Shown one piece after another: positions 33,708 to 40,751 of a stretch of 64,000 nucleotides of DNA (position 1 is its first letter; each line of letters opens with the position of its first letter). The translations under genes and the position numbers were made by a program. Under the pieces are notes generated by a model. That model saw only the letters and a program-made list of their open reading frames with translations, was not told where the DNA came from and did not search any database. The stretch is from Planosporangium spinosum (GTDB lineage Bacteria; Actinomycetota; Actinomycetes; Mycobacteriales; Micromonosporaceae): assembly GCF_049999945.1 (NCBI RefSeq), contig NZ_JBLYUB010000019.1, forward strand, positions 1-64,000. Reading direction: 5' to 3'.

Positions 33708-34124
33708 ATGACCACCGTACGTGAGGTCATGACCGCCAACCCCATCGCGATGGACGTGAATACCACCCTCGACGCGATCGCCCGGCAGATGCGCGACGAG
33801 GCGATCGGCGACGTGATCGTGACCGAGGGGGACAAGGTCTGCGGAATCGTCACCGACCGGGACATCGCCGTCCGCGCGGTCGCCGCCGACGCGGACCCCC
33901 GGGCGACGACGGTCGGTCAGGTGCTGACCCGCGACCCGGTGACCGTCGCCCCGGACGACGACATCAGGGCCGCCGAGGGGCTGATGCGGACGCACGCGGT
34001 CAAGCGGCTGCCGGTGCTCGAGCGCGACCGGCTCGTGGGCGTCGTGGCGCTGGGCGACATCGAGGTCGAGGAGTCGCCGGACTCGCTGGAGGCCGCGATC
34101 GCCGCCGAAGACCCGAACAACTGA
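33708..34124 (+). CDS. CBS domain-pair protein
   Basis: 138 residues from the ATG at 33708 after cggagggagg. Two CBS motifs are present (VREVMTANPIAMDVNTTLD...DVIVTEGDKVCGIVTDRDIA and VGQVLTRDPVTVAPDD...RLPVLERDRLVGVVALGDI). Stand-alone CBS pairs bind adenine nucleotides and regulate partners; in actinobacteria several are dormancy- or stress-induced. It is followed 25 bp later by an F420-type oxidoreductase gene, so the two are probably co-transcribed. Confidence 0.9.
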   Translation: MTTVREVMTANPIAMDVNTTLDAIARQMRDEAIGDVIVTEGDKVCGIVTDRDIAVRAVAADADPRATTVGQVLTRDPVTVAPDDDIRAAEGLMRTHAVKRLPVLERDRLVGVVALGDIEVEESPDSLEAAIAAEDPNN

Positions 34125-34149
34125 CACCCACCACGAGGGAACCGGATCA

Positions 34150-35031
34150 ATGCGCGTCGGGGTTGTCTTCCCGCAGACCGAGATCGGGCCCGACCCGGCC
34201 ACGATCAGAACGTACGCGACTGCCGTGCAGGATCTGGGCTACACCCACATCCTCGCCTACGAGCACGTCGTGGGCGCCGACCCGGAGCACTACTCCGGCT
34301 GGACCGGTCCGTACGACATCCGCACCCAGTTCCACGAGGCGATGGTGCTCTTCGGGTACCTCGCCGCGATCACCGACCTGGAACTGGTCAACGGGATCCT
34401 CATCCTGCCTCAGCGGCCGACCGTCCTGGTCGCCAAGCAGGCGGCGGAGGTCGACATCCTCACCGGTGGCAGGTACCGGATCGGCGTGGGCGTGGGCTGG
34501 AACCCGGTGGAGTACGAGGCGCTCGGGCAGGACTTCTCCCGCCGCGGCAAACGGATCGAGGAGCAGGTCGAGCTGCTGCGCCGGCTGTGGACCGAGCCCA
34601 ACGTCACCCACGTGGGCACCTTCGACCGGATCACCGCCGCCGGCCTGGCGCCGATGCCGGTACAGCGACCGATCCCGATCTGGATGGGCGCGGACTCACC
34701 GCCCGCGTTCCGCCGCGCCGGCCGGATGGCCGACGGGTGGTTCCCGCAGATGCCTCCCGGGCCGGGACTGGCGGAGGCCAGGCGCATCGTCGACGAGGCC
34801 GCCCGCGAAGCCGGCCGCGACCCGGACCGGATCGGCATGGAGGGCCGGATCCAGTACGGTCCGCGCGGCTCGGTCGGCGTGGCCGAGGAGGCGTTCGAGT
34901 GGGAACGGCTCGGCGCCACCCACGTCTGTGTCAACACCATGGGGGCCGACCTGCCGAACATCGACGAGCACATCGCGGTGCTGACGTCGGTGTCGAGCAA
35001 GATCCGCAGGCTGGTCAGCGCCGCTGGGTAG
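34150..35031 (+). CDS. LLM-class F420-dependent oxidoreductase
   Basis: 293 residues. The luciferase-like TIM barrel is shown by GVVFPQTEIGPDPATIRTYA, ILAYEHVVGADPEH, RYRIGVGVGWNPVEYEALG and RAGRMADGWFPQM. The last segment is typical of the F420-using rather than FMN-using subgroup. It would move hydride between F420H2 and an unknown substrate. It follows the CBS gene by 25 bp with a cgaggga-like site upstream. Confidence 0.88.
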   Translation: MRVGVVFPQTEIGPDPATIRTYATAVQDLGYTHILAYEHVVGADPEHYSGWTGPYDIRTQFHEAMVLFGYLAAITDLELVNGILILPQRPTVLVAKQAAEVDILTGGRYRIGVGVGWNPVEYEALGQDFSRRGKRIEEQVELLRRLWTEPNVTHVGTFDRITAAGLAPMPVQRPIPIWMGADSPPAFRRAGRMADGWFPQMPPGPGLAEARRIVDEAAREAGRDPDRIGMEGRIQYGPRGSVGVAEEAFEWERLGATHVCVNTMGADLPNIDEHIAVLTSVSSKIRRLVSAAG

Positions 35032-35165
35032 CCGGACGGCTGGCCATCGCGCAGGGTAACCGAATGGTCACCGCGAGGCGGCCGCCGTCGCGGAGGACGC
35101 CCCCGGAGGACCCTCGCGGATGACACTGATCGCCGCGTTCTGCGTGGTGGGGTGGCGCGAGTTAA

Positions 35166-35187
35166 CCTACGGGTACGTAGCCGTAGG
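35166..35187. promoter_or_regulatory. palindromic operator before the acyl-ACP desaturase gene
   Basis: CCTACGG (35166-35172) and CCGTAGG (35181-35187) flank GTACGTAG, and an inner CTACG-GGTA-CGTAG dyad overlaps it. The site lies 17 nt before the desaturase ATG, covering the position expected for the end of the promoter. It looks like a TetR-family operator of the type found at actinobacterial fatty-acid genes; the cognate regulator is not in the window. Confidence 0.6.
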
Positions 35188-35204
35188 AATCCGGAGGGAC
35201 CACC

Positions 35205-36137
35205 ATGCCATCGCAGACCCAGTTGCTGCTCCAGCTCGAACCGGTCGTCGAAGCCAACCTCAACCGGCACCTGAAGCAGGCCACCGAGTGGTTTCCACAC
35301 GAGTACGTGCCGTGGAGCGCCGGACGTGACTTCGACGGCGTGCTCGGCGGCCAGCCGTGGGAGGAGTCGCAGTCCGCGCTGTCGGACGTGGCGCGTACCT
35401 CGCTGATCGTCAACCTGCTCACCGAGGACAACCTGCCCAGCTACCACCGACAGATCGCGGCGATGTTCGGCCGCGACGGCGCCTGGGGCACGTGGGTGCA
35501 CCGCTGGACCGCCGAGGAGGGCCGGCACGGCATCGTCATCCGGGACTACCTGCTGACCACCCGCGCGGTCGATCCGATCGCGCTGGAACGGGCCCGGATG
35601 AGCCACATGTCCGCCGGCTACACCAACGAATACGACGACGACGTACTGCACGGGATCGCGTACGTGTCGTTCCAGGAGCTGGCCACCCGCATCTCGCACC
35701 GCAACACCGGCCGGTTCAGCGGCGACCCGGTCTGCGAGCAGCTACTGGCGCGGGTGGCGCAGGACGAGAACCTGCACATGATCTTCTACCGCAACCTGCT
35801 CGCCGGGGCCTTCGAGGTGGCGCCCAACGAGACGATGCGGGCCGTCACCGACGTCGTGACGAACTTCTCGATGCCGGGTACCGGCATCGAGAACTTCGGT
35901 CGCAAGGCCGCCCAGATAGCCCTTGCCGGTATCTACGACCTGCGGATCCACCACAACGAGGTGGTCGCGCCGGTGCTGCGGAACCTGCGCGTGTTCGACC
36001 GCACCGACTTCAGCGGCGACGGCGAGCGGGCGCGCGAGGAGCTGGCGGCGTTCCTGGCCGGCCTCGACGCCAACGCCCGCCGGTTCGAAGAGCGCCGCGA
36101 GGCCCGCCGCCAGCGGGTCACCGTCGGCGCCGGCTGA
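35205..36137 (+). CDS. acyl-ACP desaturase (ferritin-like di-iron)
   Basis: 310 residues from the ATG at 35205, with ggaggga upstream. The di-iron ligands are recognisable: Glu74 in LLTEDNLPSY, E105-xx-H108 in AEEGRH, Glu159 and E188-xx-H191 in QDENLH. It inserts a double bond into acyl chains bound to ACP, using O2 and reduced ferredoxin (DesA1/DesA2-like in mycobacteria). This adjusts membrane fluidity. The palindrome immediately upstream suggests repression by a fatty-acid-responsive TetR protein. No ferredoxin reductase is adjacent. Confidence 0.92.
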   Translation: MPSQTQLLLQLEPVVEANLNRHLKQATEWFPHEYVPWSAGRDFDGVLGGQPWEESQSALSDVARTSLIVNLLTEDNLPSYHRQIAAMFGRDGAWGTWVHRWTAEEGRHGIVIRDYLLTTRAVDPIALERARMSHMSAGYTNEYDDDVLHGIAYVSFQELATRISHRNTGRFSGDPVCEQLLARVAQDENLHMIFYRNLLAGAFEVAPNETMRAVTDVVTNFSMPGTGIENFGRKAAQIALAGIYDLRIHHNEVVAPVLRNLRVFDRTDFSGDGERAREELAAFLAGLDANARRFEERREARRQRVTVGAG

Positions 36138-36231
36138 TCGTCCGGGCGCCGGGGCCGGCGGACCGGGCGTTCAGCCGGGCCCGGCCCATCGGCGCGCGTT
36201 CACCGGTGGCGGCGACGGGTACGTCACCCGT

Positions 36232-37164
36232 ATGGAGGGCGTGAGGGAAGCACCCGACTACACGCGGGACCTTGTGCGGCTCGGTGACTATACGGTCGTC
36301 GATGACGGTGACGACGATCCGGTGCTGCTCACCAAGGATGGCAAGCCGGTCGAGACGTGGCGCGAGGGGTACCCGTACCGGGAACGGATGGAGCGCTCCG
36401 AGTACGACCGCGACAAGCGCCTGCTGCAGATCGAGCTGCTCAAGCTCCAGCGGTGGATCAAGGATTCGGGGGAGAAGCTGGTCATCCTGTTCGAAGGGCG
36501 TGACGCGGCCGGCAAGGGCGGCACGATCAAACGGTTCATGGAGCACCTGAACCCGCGCGGCGCGCGGGTCGTGGCGCTGGAGAAACCGAGCGAGCGCGAG
36601 CGTACCCAGTGGTACTTCCAGCGCTACATCGCCCACCTGCCGGCCGCCGGAGAGATCGTGCTCTTCGACCGGTCCTGGTACAACCGGGCCGGCGTGGAAC
36701 GGGTGATGGAGCTGACGTCGCGTACCGAGTACCTGGAGTTCATGCGCCAGGCCCCGGAACTGGAACGGATGCTGGTGCGCTCGGGCATCCACCTGGTGAA
36801 GTTCTGGTTCTCGGTGTCCCGTAGCGAGCAGCGCACCCGGTTCACGATCCGCCAGGTCGACCCGGTCCGGCAGTGGAAGCTGTCCCCGATGGATCTCGCC
36901 TCGCTGGACAAGTGGGACGACTACACCGAGGCCAAGGAGGCGATGCTCTTCTACACCGACACCGCCGACGCGCCGTGGACGATCGTGAAGAGCAACGACA
37001 AGAAGCGGGCCCGGGTCGAGGCCATGCGCTTCGTGCTCGACCAGTTCGACTACACGGGCAAGGACCCTGAGGTGGCGGGTACGCCGGACCCGCGGATCGT
37101 CGGGCGCGCCTCGCAGATCTTCGAGGAGGGCGAACAGGCCACAAGCCTCCAGGTCCGGCTCTGA
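36232..37164 (+). CDS. ppk2: polyphosphate kinase 2 (PPK2 family)
   Basis: 310 residues. Walker A GRDAAGKGGT is at 89-98, a lid RTQWYFQRY near 125-132 and Walker B FDRSWYNR at 145-152; these define PPK2. The enzyme transfers phosphate between polyphosphate and nucleoside di- or monophosphates. The single-domain length is near class I. The ATG at 36232 is used although no good ribosome-binding site precedes it; a GTG nine bases later is an alternative. It stands 95 bp after the desaturase gene and may be separate from it. Confidence 0.92.
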   Translation: MEGVREAPDYTRDLVRLGDYTVVDDGDDDPVLLTKDGKPVETWREGYPYRERMERSEYDRDKRLLQIELLKLQRWIKDSGEKLVILFEGRDAAGKGGTIKRFMEHLNPRGARVVALEKPSERERTQWYFQRYIAHLPAAGEIVLFDRSWYNRAGVERVMELTSRTEYLEFMRQAPELERMLVRSGIHLVKFWFSVSRSEQRTRFTIRQVDPVRQWKLSPMDLASLDKWDDYTEAKEAMLFYTDTADAPWTIVKSNDKKRARVEAMRFVLDQFDYTGKDPEVAGTPDPRIVGRASQIFEEGEQATSLQVRL

Positions 37165-37198
37165 CCCCGGCCGCCTTCCCGTGATCCTGAAGGTGAGG

Positions 37199-37765
37199 TC
37201 ACGTCAGTTGGGCGACGACGTTTCCTGCGTCATCGCGGGCGACGATGGCGGTGATGTCGGAGAGGTCCATACCGTTACGTCCGGAAGCGTGACGGGGTAG
37301 CCAGACCGCGTATGCGCCGATCTGGCGACCGCCGGTCGCGGGCAGCGGATGTACGGTGGCCGTGGCGGTCTGGTCGAGCATGGTGACCGCGACGCTGGCG
37401 GCGGTGCCCCGCACGGTTCCGACCAGGATGACTTCCCGCTGCTGTGGGTCCAGGGGTGCGATGTAGGGCGTCGGTTTGGCGGGTAGCAGCGGCGGGCCGA
37501 CGGTCTTCAGCGCCGATGGTGCCGGATCGCAGAAAATGAATTCGTTCTCCTGGCGGTCCACGTGCTCGCCGCCGGCACGGGCCGCGCGTACGCAGAACGC
37601 GTCTTCGGCCAGCCAGGCGGAGGTTTCCCAGCCGGGTACGCGTGCGTCCAGTACCACCGGCCCGCCCACGGTCGGGGGATGTTCCACACGGGCAGGCGGC
37701 TTGCCGGCACAGCCCTGCACAGCGAGCAGCCCGGCCACGACGACCATGATGATGCGTAGACGCAT
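37199..37765 (-). CDS. putative lipoprotein of unknown function
   Basis: 188 residues from the ATG at 37765. The signal peptide MRLRIIMVVVAGLLAVQGC ends in a lipobox with Cys19, so the protein should be lipid-anchored on the outer face of the membrane. The mature part has FCVRAARAGGEH and IFCDPAPS, giving a likely single disulfide, and a closing region SDITAIVARDDAGNVVAQL. No family is recognised. It is the last gene of a minus-strand run after the secreted six-Cys protein, from which it is separated by a strong terminator. Confidence 0.7.
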   Translation of the reverse strand: MRLRIIMVVVAGLLAVQGCAGKPPARVEHPPTVGGPVVLDARVPGWETSAWLAEDAFCVRAARAGGEHVDRQENEFIFCDPAPSALKTVGPPLLPAKPTPYIAPLDPQQREVILVGTVRGTAASVAVTMLDQTATATVHPLPATGGRQIGAYAVWLPRHASGRNGMDLSDITAIVARDDAGNVVAQLT

Positions 37766-37785
37766 GTCTCCAGTATGTCCTCGTT

Positions 37786-37828
37786 CCTTCGTTCCCGCTG
37801 CGGCCAATGGCCGCAGCGGGAACGAAGG
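37786..37828 (-). terminator. 20-bp perfect-stem terminator
   Basis: The arm at 37786-37805 (CCTTCGTTCCC then GCTGCGGCC) is exactly complementary to 37809-37828, with a 3-nt loop (aat). It begins 7 bp past the stop of the secreted-protein gene at 37836 and lies upstream of the lipoprotein start at 37765. It therefore separates the two transcripts. Confidence 0.8.
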
Positions 37829-37835
37829 TGATGCA

Positions 37836-38789
37836 TCAGCAGAAGCAGGCGTACTCCCAGCCAATCTGGTAGTTCATCCACACCTGGGGGGTACTCAGAG
37901 GCAGTTTTACGGTGCTGGCACCCGTAGCGGAACGTTGGTCGGACGGGCCGCCGGCGCTGTGGCCGTGCCATTCCACCTTGTGGAGCGTCCCGTTCCACGT
38001 CACGGACCAGCCGTCGCTACAGAGCGGCACCTGGTACTCAAGCCCGAAGATGTGGGACAGGGCGACGGTAAAGTTGGCGCAGTTGCCACCGGACTCGTTG
38101 CGGCTCGGTGAGGCCTCGATGATCTGAGCACCATTGCCCGACCAGGAGACCTGGGTGTAACCCTTCTGGAGTTCCTTGCCGCCCAGCACACCAGTACCCC
38201 AGCCGTGTGCCGTCCCAGAGCCCATCGCATACCAGGCCGAACTGTCTGACGCTGACACGTTGTACAGCTTGTAGCAGCCGGACCATTCGTAGTCGGGGTC
38301 CGGGTAGTTGGTCTCGCTGTAGACGCAGCCGGAGCTCGCGATCGGCGGCTCGTCCATGGCGACGACGCCCTCGGGTTGTGCCTGTCGCCGGGCCTCGTCC
38401 GGGCTGAACCCGGCGGCGATCGCGTCGGCGTAGACACTGCGGCCAGCCGCCGCGTACGCAGCGGCTGCGGCGGTGGCCGAGGACCTGCTGACGGCGTGCG
38501 GGTCTAGGACCTGTACGGCGCGGTCGTAGATGCGCCGACCGTCAGCTGCGGTGGTCGAGGCCCCAGAGTCTTTGAAGATCACTTGTGCGCCGGTGGGGGC
38601 GACGACGGTGATGCCGTCTGTGTAGCGCAGGCGAACGGCCGAGCCGTCGTACAGCCGCTCGGTGGAGATCAGAGCCGGACTCCAGGCCTTCCCCTTGGCG
38701 GGAGGAGCGGCCTGTGCCGTGCCTCCCGCCAGCGTCGGACCGGCCAGCAAAGCGGCGGCGACGACGATGAGTGCGCGATGGAACCTCAT
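37836..38789 (-). CDS. secreted cysteine-containing protein of unknown function
   Basis: 317 residues from the ATG at 38789, with GGGAGG 9 nt upstream; the frame extends further but lacks a start signal. A Sec signal ends AQA after residue 27. The first ~150 mature residues include a segment of short Ala-rich helices (SSATAAAAAYAAAGRSVYAD, then FSPDEARRQ). The second half is a beta-rich domain with six Cys (SGCVYSETN, SGCYKLY, GNCANF, LCSDGW and the terminal ACFC), implying three disulfides. I know no family for it. The next minus-strand gene upstream encodes an ECF sigma factor, which may control it (inference). Confidence 0.75.
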   Translation of the reverse strand: MRFHRALIVVAAALLAGPTLAGGTAQAAPPAKGKAWSPALISTERLYDGSAVRLRYTDGITVVAPTGAQVIFKDSGASTTAADGRRIYDRAVQVLDPHAVSRSSATAAAAAYAAAGRSVYADAIAAGFSPDEARRQAQPEGVVAMDEPPIASSGCVYSETNYPDPDYEWSGCYKLYNVSASDSSAWYAMGSGTAHGWGTGVLGGKELQKGYTQVSWSGNGAQIIEASPSRNESGGNCANFTVALSHIFGLEYQVPLCSDGWSVTWNGTLHKVEWHGHSAGGPSDQRSATGASTVKLPLSTPQVWMNYQIGWEYACFC

Positions 38790-38875
38790 TGAATAGTGCC
38801 TCCCGTGTAGCACTCCTGATGGGGTCGCCGCGTACACGCGGCAGCGGGAGATGGATGCTGCACGTGGGGTAGCGG

Positions 38876-39370
38876 TCAGTTTTGCAAATCGTGACGCAGT
38901 GTCTGGAGTGCCCGTACCGTCTGGCTGGTCACGGTCCTCGGCGAGCACCCCAGCAGACGTGCCGTCTGCTCGACGCTGAGGTCGCCGAGGAAGCGCAGCG
39001 TCACGACGGCACGCTGACGCGAGCCCAACCGTCGCAGTGCAGGCAGCAGCAGCGCACGATCGTCGACGGCGTTGTACGAGTTCGGAGTCGGGACGTCGTC
39101 GGTCGCGACGAGCGTCGCCACCTCGTGCCGCCAGCGTGATCGACGACGCTCGGTCAGGAAGCTATGAACCACGACACGTCGGGCGTACGCCCCCAGCTCC
39201 GCATGCCGGTCTAGTTGGTCCCAGCGCTGGTGCACTTTGTAGAGCGCCACTTGAACAAGGTCGTCAGCCTCGTACCAATCTCCACAAATGCCGTAAGCCT
39301 CCCGACGCAACCATCGTCGGATCGTCTGGACGAATGCCTCGAACCCCACCTCGTCTACATCGTTCTTCAT
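38876..39370 (-). CDS. SigE-family (ECF-type) RNA polymerase sigma factor
   Basis: 164 residues from the ATG at 39370. Region 2 (FEAFVQTIRRWLRREAYG, EADDLVQVALYKVHQRW) and region 4 (LGSRQRAVVTLRFLGDLSVE, QTARLLGCSPRTVTSQTVRAL) are both complete. It belongs to the actinobacterial 'SigE family' group, often without a classical anti-sigma factor. The two genes after it encode a secreted protein and a lipoprotein, plausible envelope targets. An A/T-rich palindrome lies 100 bp upstream. Confidence 0.9.
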   Translation of the reverse strand: MKNDVDEVGFEAFVQTIRRWLRREAYGICGDWYEADDLVQVALYKVHQRWDQLDRHAELGAYARRVVVHSFLTERRRSRWRHEVATLVATDDVPTPNSYNAVDDRALLLPALRRLGSRQRAVVTLRFLGDLSVEQTARLLGCSPRTVTSQTVRALQTLRHDLQN

Positions 39371-39825
39371 CGGCTGCCCCGTTCCCCGCGTAATCGGCGC
39401 CCCTCCGATGCAGCGCACGGGGGCCGCCACGTTGTGTACGTCTGGAAACCCGCGCCGTTCAGGCCGGGAGACCATATAGAACTATATCTATATAGCGGCT
39501 CTTGTTGACGTATTTGCGCCCTTGGGCAGTCGGTTCGGCGCCAGCGGAACGTGGCTGGGCGCGACCCCTCGGCGTTTCCGTCGCAGTACCGCGAGCCATG
39601 CGGCGCGACAGTCGCCGGAGGGCGGCCAAGGGATCCACGCTCGGGGAGTCTCCTGACGCGTCAACCGCCGGCGACGACTGACCGCCTCGATCACCCTGAT
39701 GCGCCCGGCACTCGCTGGGACTCTCGTCGGCGAGCACCAGGCCGTGCCCGCTGGCGTAGCTGGAACGGCCCCATCGCAAAGAGAGAGCCCTATCCGGGCC
39801 GGTCGCGTGCGCTCCAGAAGGGACG
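39371..39825. other. intergenic region between the sigma-factor gene and the mobC stump
   Basis: About 455 bp without a supported gene. It contains the A/T-rich dyad at 39474-39493. The right-hand part (about 39500-39825) has open frames on the minus strand with no convincing family resemblance. Because it abuts a mobC relic it may be decayed plasmid or conjugative-element DNA. Confidence 0.4.
39474..39493. promoter_or_regulatory. A/T-rich perfect dyad ATATAGA-n6-TCTATAT
   Basis: ATATAGA (39474-39480) and TCTATAT (39487-39493) flank ACTATA. A 20-bp block of almost pure A/T is exceptional in this DNA. It lies about 104 bp upstream of the sigma-factor start and could be that gene's promoter/operator, an Lsr2 site, or an origin-type element of the adjoining mobile scar. 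Confidence 0.45.
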
Positions 39826-40098
39826 ATGTGGTCGAGCAACAGAGGGGTCGGCGCGGTCGTGACGAGCGCGGTGCGGGCTCGCCGGCGGCGGCATTCGCCG
39901 ACGCCGCGGCAGCACAAGGTCACCGCGTACCTCAACGATGCTGAGTACGCGGACGTGCTGGCGGTGGCCGCGTCGGGGCGGATGGCGGTGGCCGCGTATG
40001 TGGCGGAGGCCAGTCTCGCGCCCATGGCGAGGGATGCCACGACACCGGCGGTACCGGCCGGGGTGGGGGAGTTGCTGGTCGAGTTGATGGAGGTGCGG
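39826..40098 (+). pseudogene. mobC-like relaxosome gene, 5' part only
   Basis: The frame from 39826 includes HSPTPRQHKVTAYLNDAEYA, then MAVAAYVAEASLAPMARD and GVGELLVELMEVRA. This is the N-terminal ~85 residues of a plasmid/ICE mobilisation protein MobC (ribbon-helix-helix type). At 40098 it runs straight into transposase sequence and the rest is missing. MobC assists the relaxase at oriT, so this marks a former mobilisable or integrative conjugative element. Confidence 0.6.
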
Positions 40099-40400
40099 GC
40101 TGAGCACAAAGATCCACCTGGCTGTCGACGGGCGGGACCGGCCGTTGGCGGTCCTGCTCACCCCGGGCCAGTCCGGCGACAACCCGCAGCTGCTGCCACT
40201 GCTGGACGCCATCCGCGTCAAGGCCGCTGGTCCGGGCCGCCCACGCAATCGGCCGGACCTGCTGATCGCCGACAAGGGCTATGCCCACGAGTCCACCCGC
40301 CGGGCGCGGCATCCGCCACGCCATTCCCGAACGGTGCGACCAGATCGCCCGCCGGGCCGCCAAGGGCAGCCGTGGCGGGCGATCACCCACATAGCAAAAC
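40099..40400 (+). pseudogene. IS5-family (DDE) transposase, internal fragment with frameshift
   Basis: In the frame beginning at 40099 the sequence reads STKIHLAVDGRDRPLAVLLT, PGQSGDN and LLIADKGYAHESTRRA, the middle catalytic region of actinobacterial IS5-type transposases. After about 40300 the family pattern (GIRHAIPERCDQIARRAAKG) continues in another frame. Both ends of the gene are absent. It is fused without a gap to the mobC stump, so the junction arose by deletion or recombination rather than by a clean insertion. Confidence 0.7.
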
Positions 40401-40471
40401 GGCCCCCGCAAATCCAGGATTACCACGCTTCAGGCTCACGGGAGCCGGCCGGGGCGGCGCCGGGACCGGGC

Positions 40472-40741
40472 TCAGGAGTCCTCGGGGCCGGGGCTACCCA
40501 GCTTCAAGGGGCGCAGCCGCATCCAGATCAGGAACCCGGCGCCGAGCGCGAGCATGGCCAGGCCGGTCCACAGGTTGATCCGGACCCCGGCGGCCTTGCG
40601 GATCTCGGCCGGGCTGTCGAACAGCCCGACGACCGTGACGATCAGCCCGTACAGGACGAACAGTCCCCCGATGACCCGGCGCACGTCGAACAGCCGCGCC
40701 TTGCTGGTGGGAATCGGCTCGTCGGTGTTGTCGTCAGCCAT
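40472..40741 (-). CDS. small two-helix membrane protein beside the symporter
   Basis: 89 residues from the ATG at 40741, with GAGGGG 6 nt upstream (the GTG at 40744 is too close). Two membrane segments are present (VIGGLFVLYGLIVTVVGLF and LWTGLAMLALGAGFLIWMRL). The gene starts 10 bp after the end of the SSS symporter gene on the same strand, so they are one operon. Small membrane proteins accompany several SSS transporters; an accessory role is inferred. Confidence 0.75.
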   Translation of the reverse strand: MADDNTDEPIPTSKARLFDVRRVIGGLFVLYGLIVTVVGLFDSPAEIRKAAGVRINLWTGLAMLALGAGFLIWMRLRPLKLGSPGPEDS

Positions 40742-40751
40742 CACTAACCCC

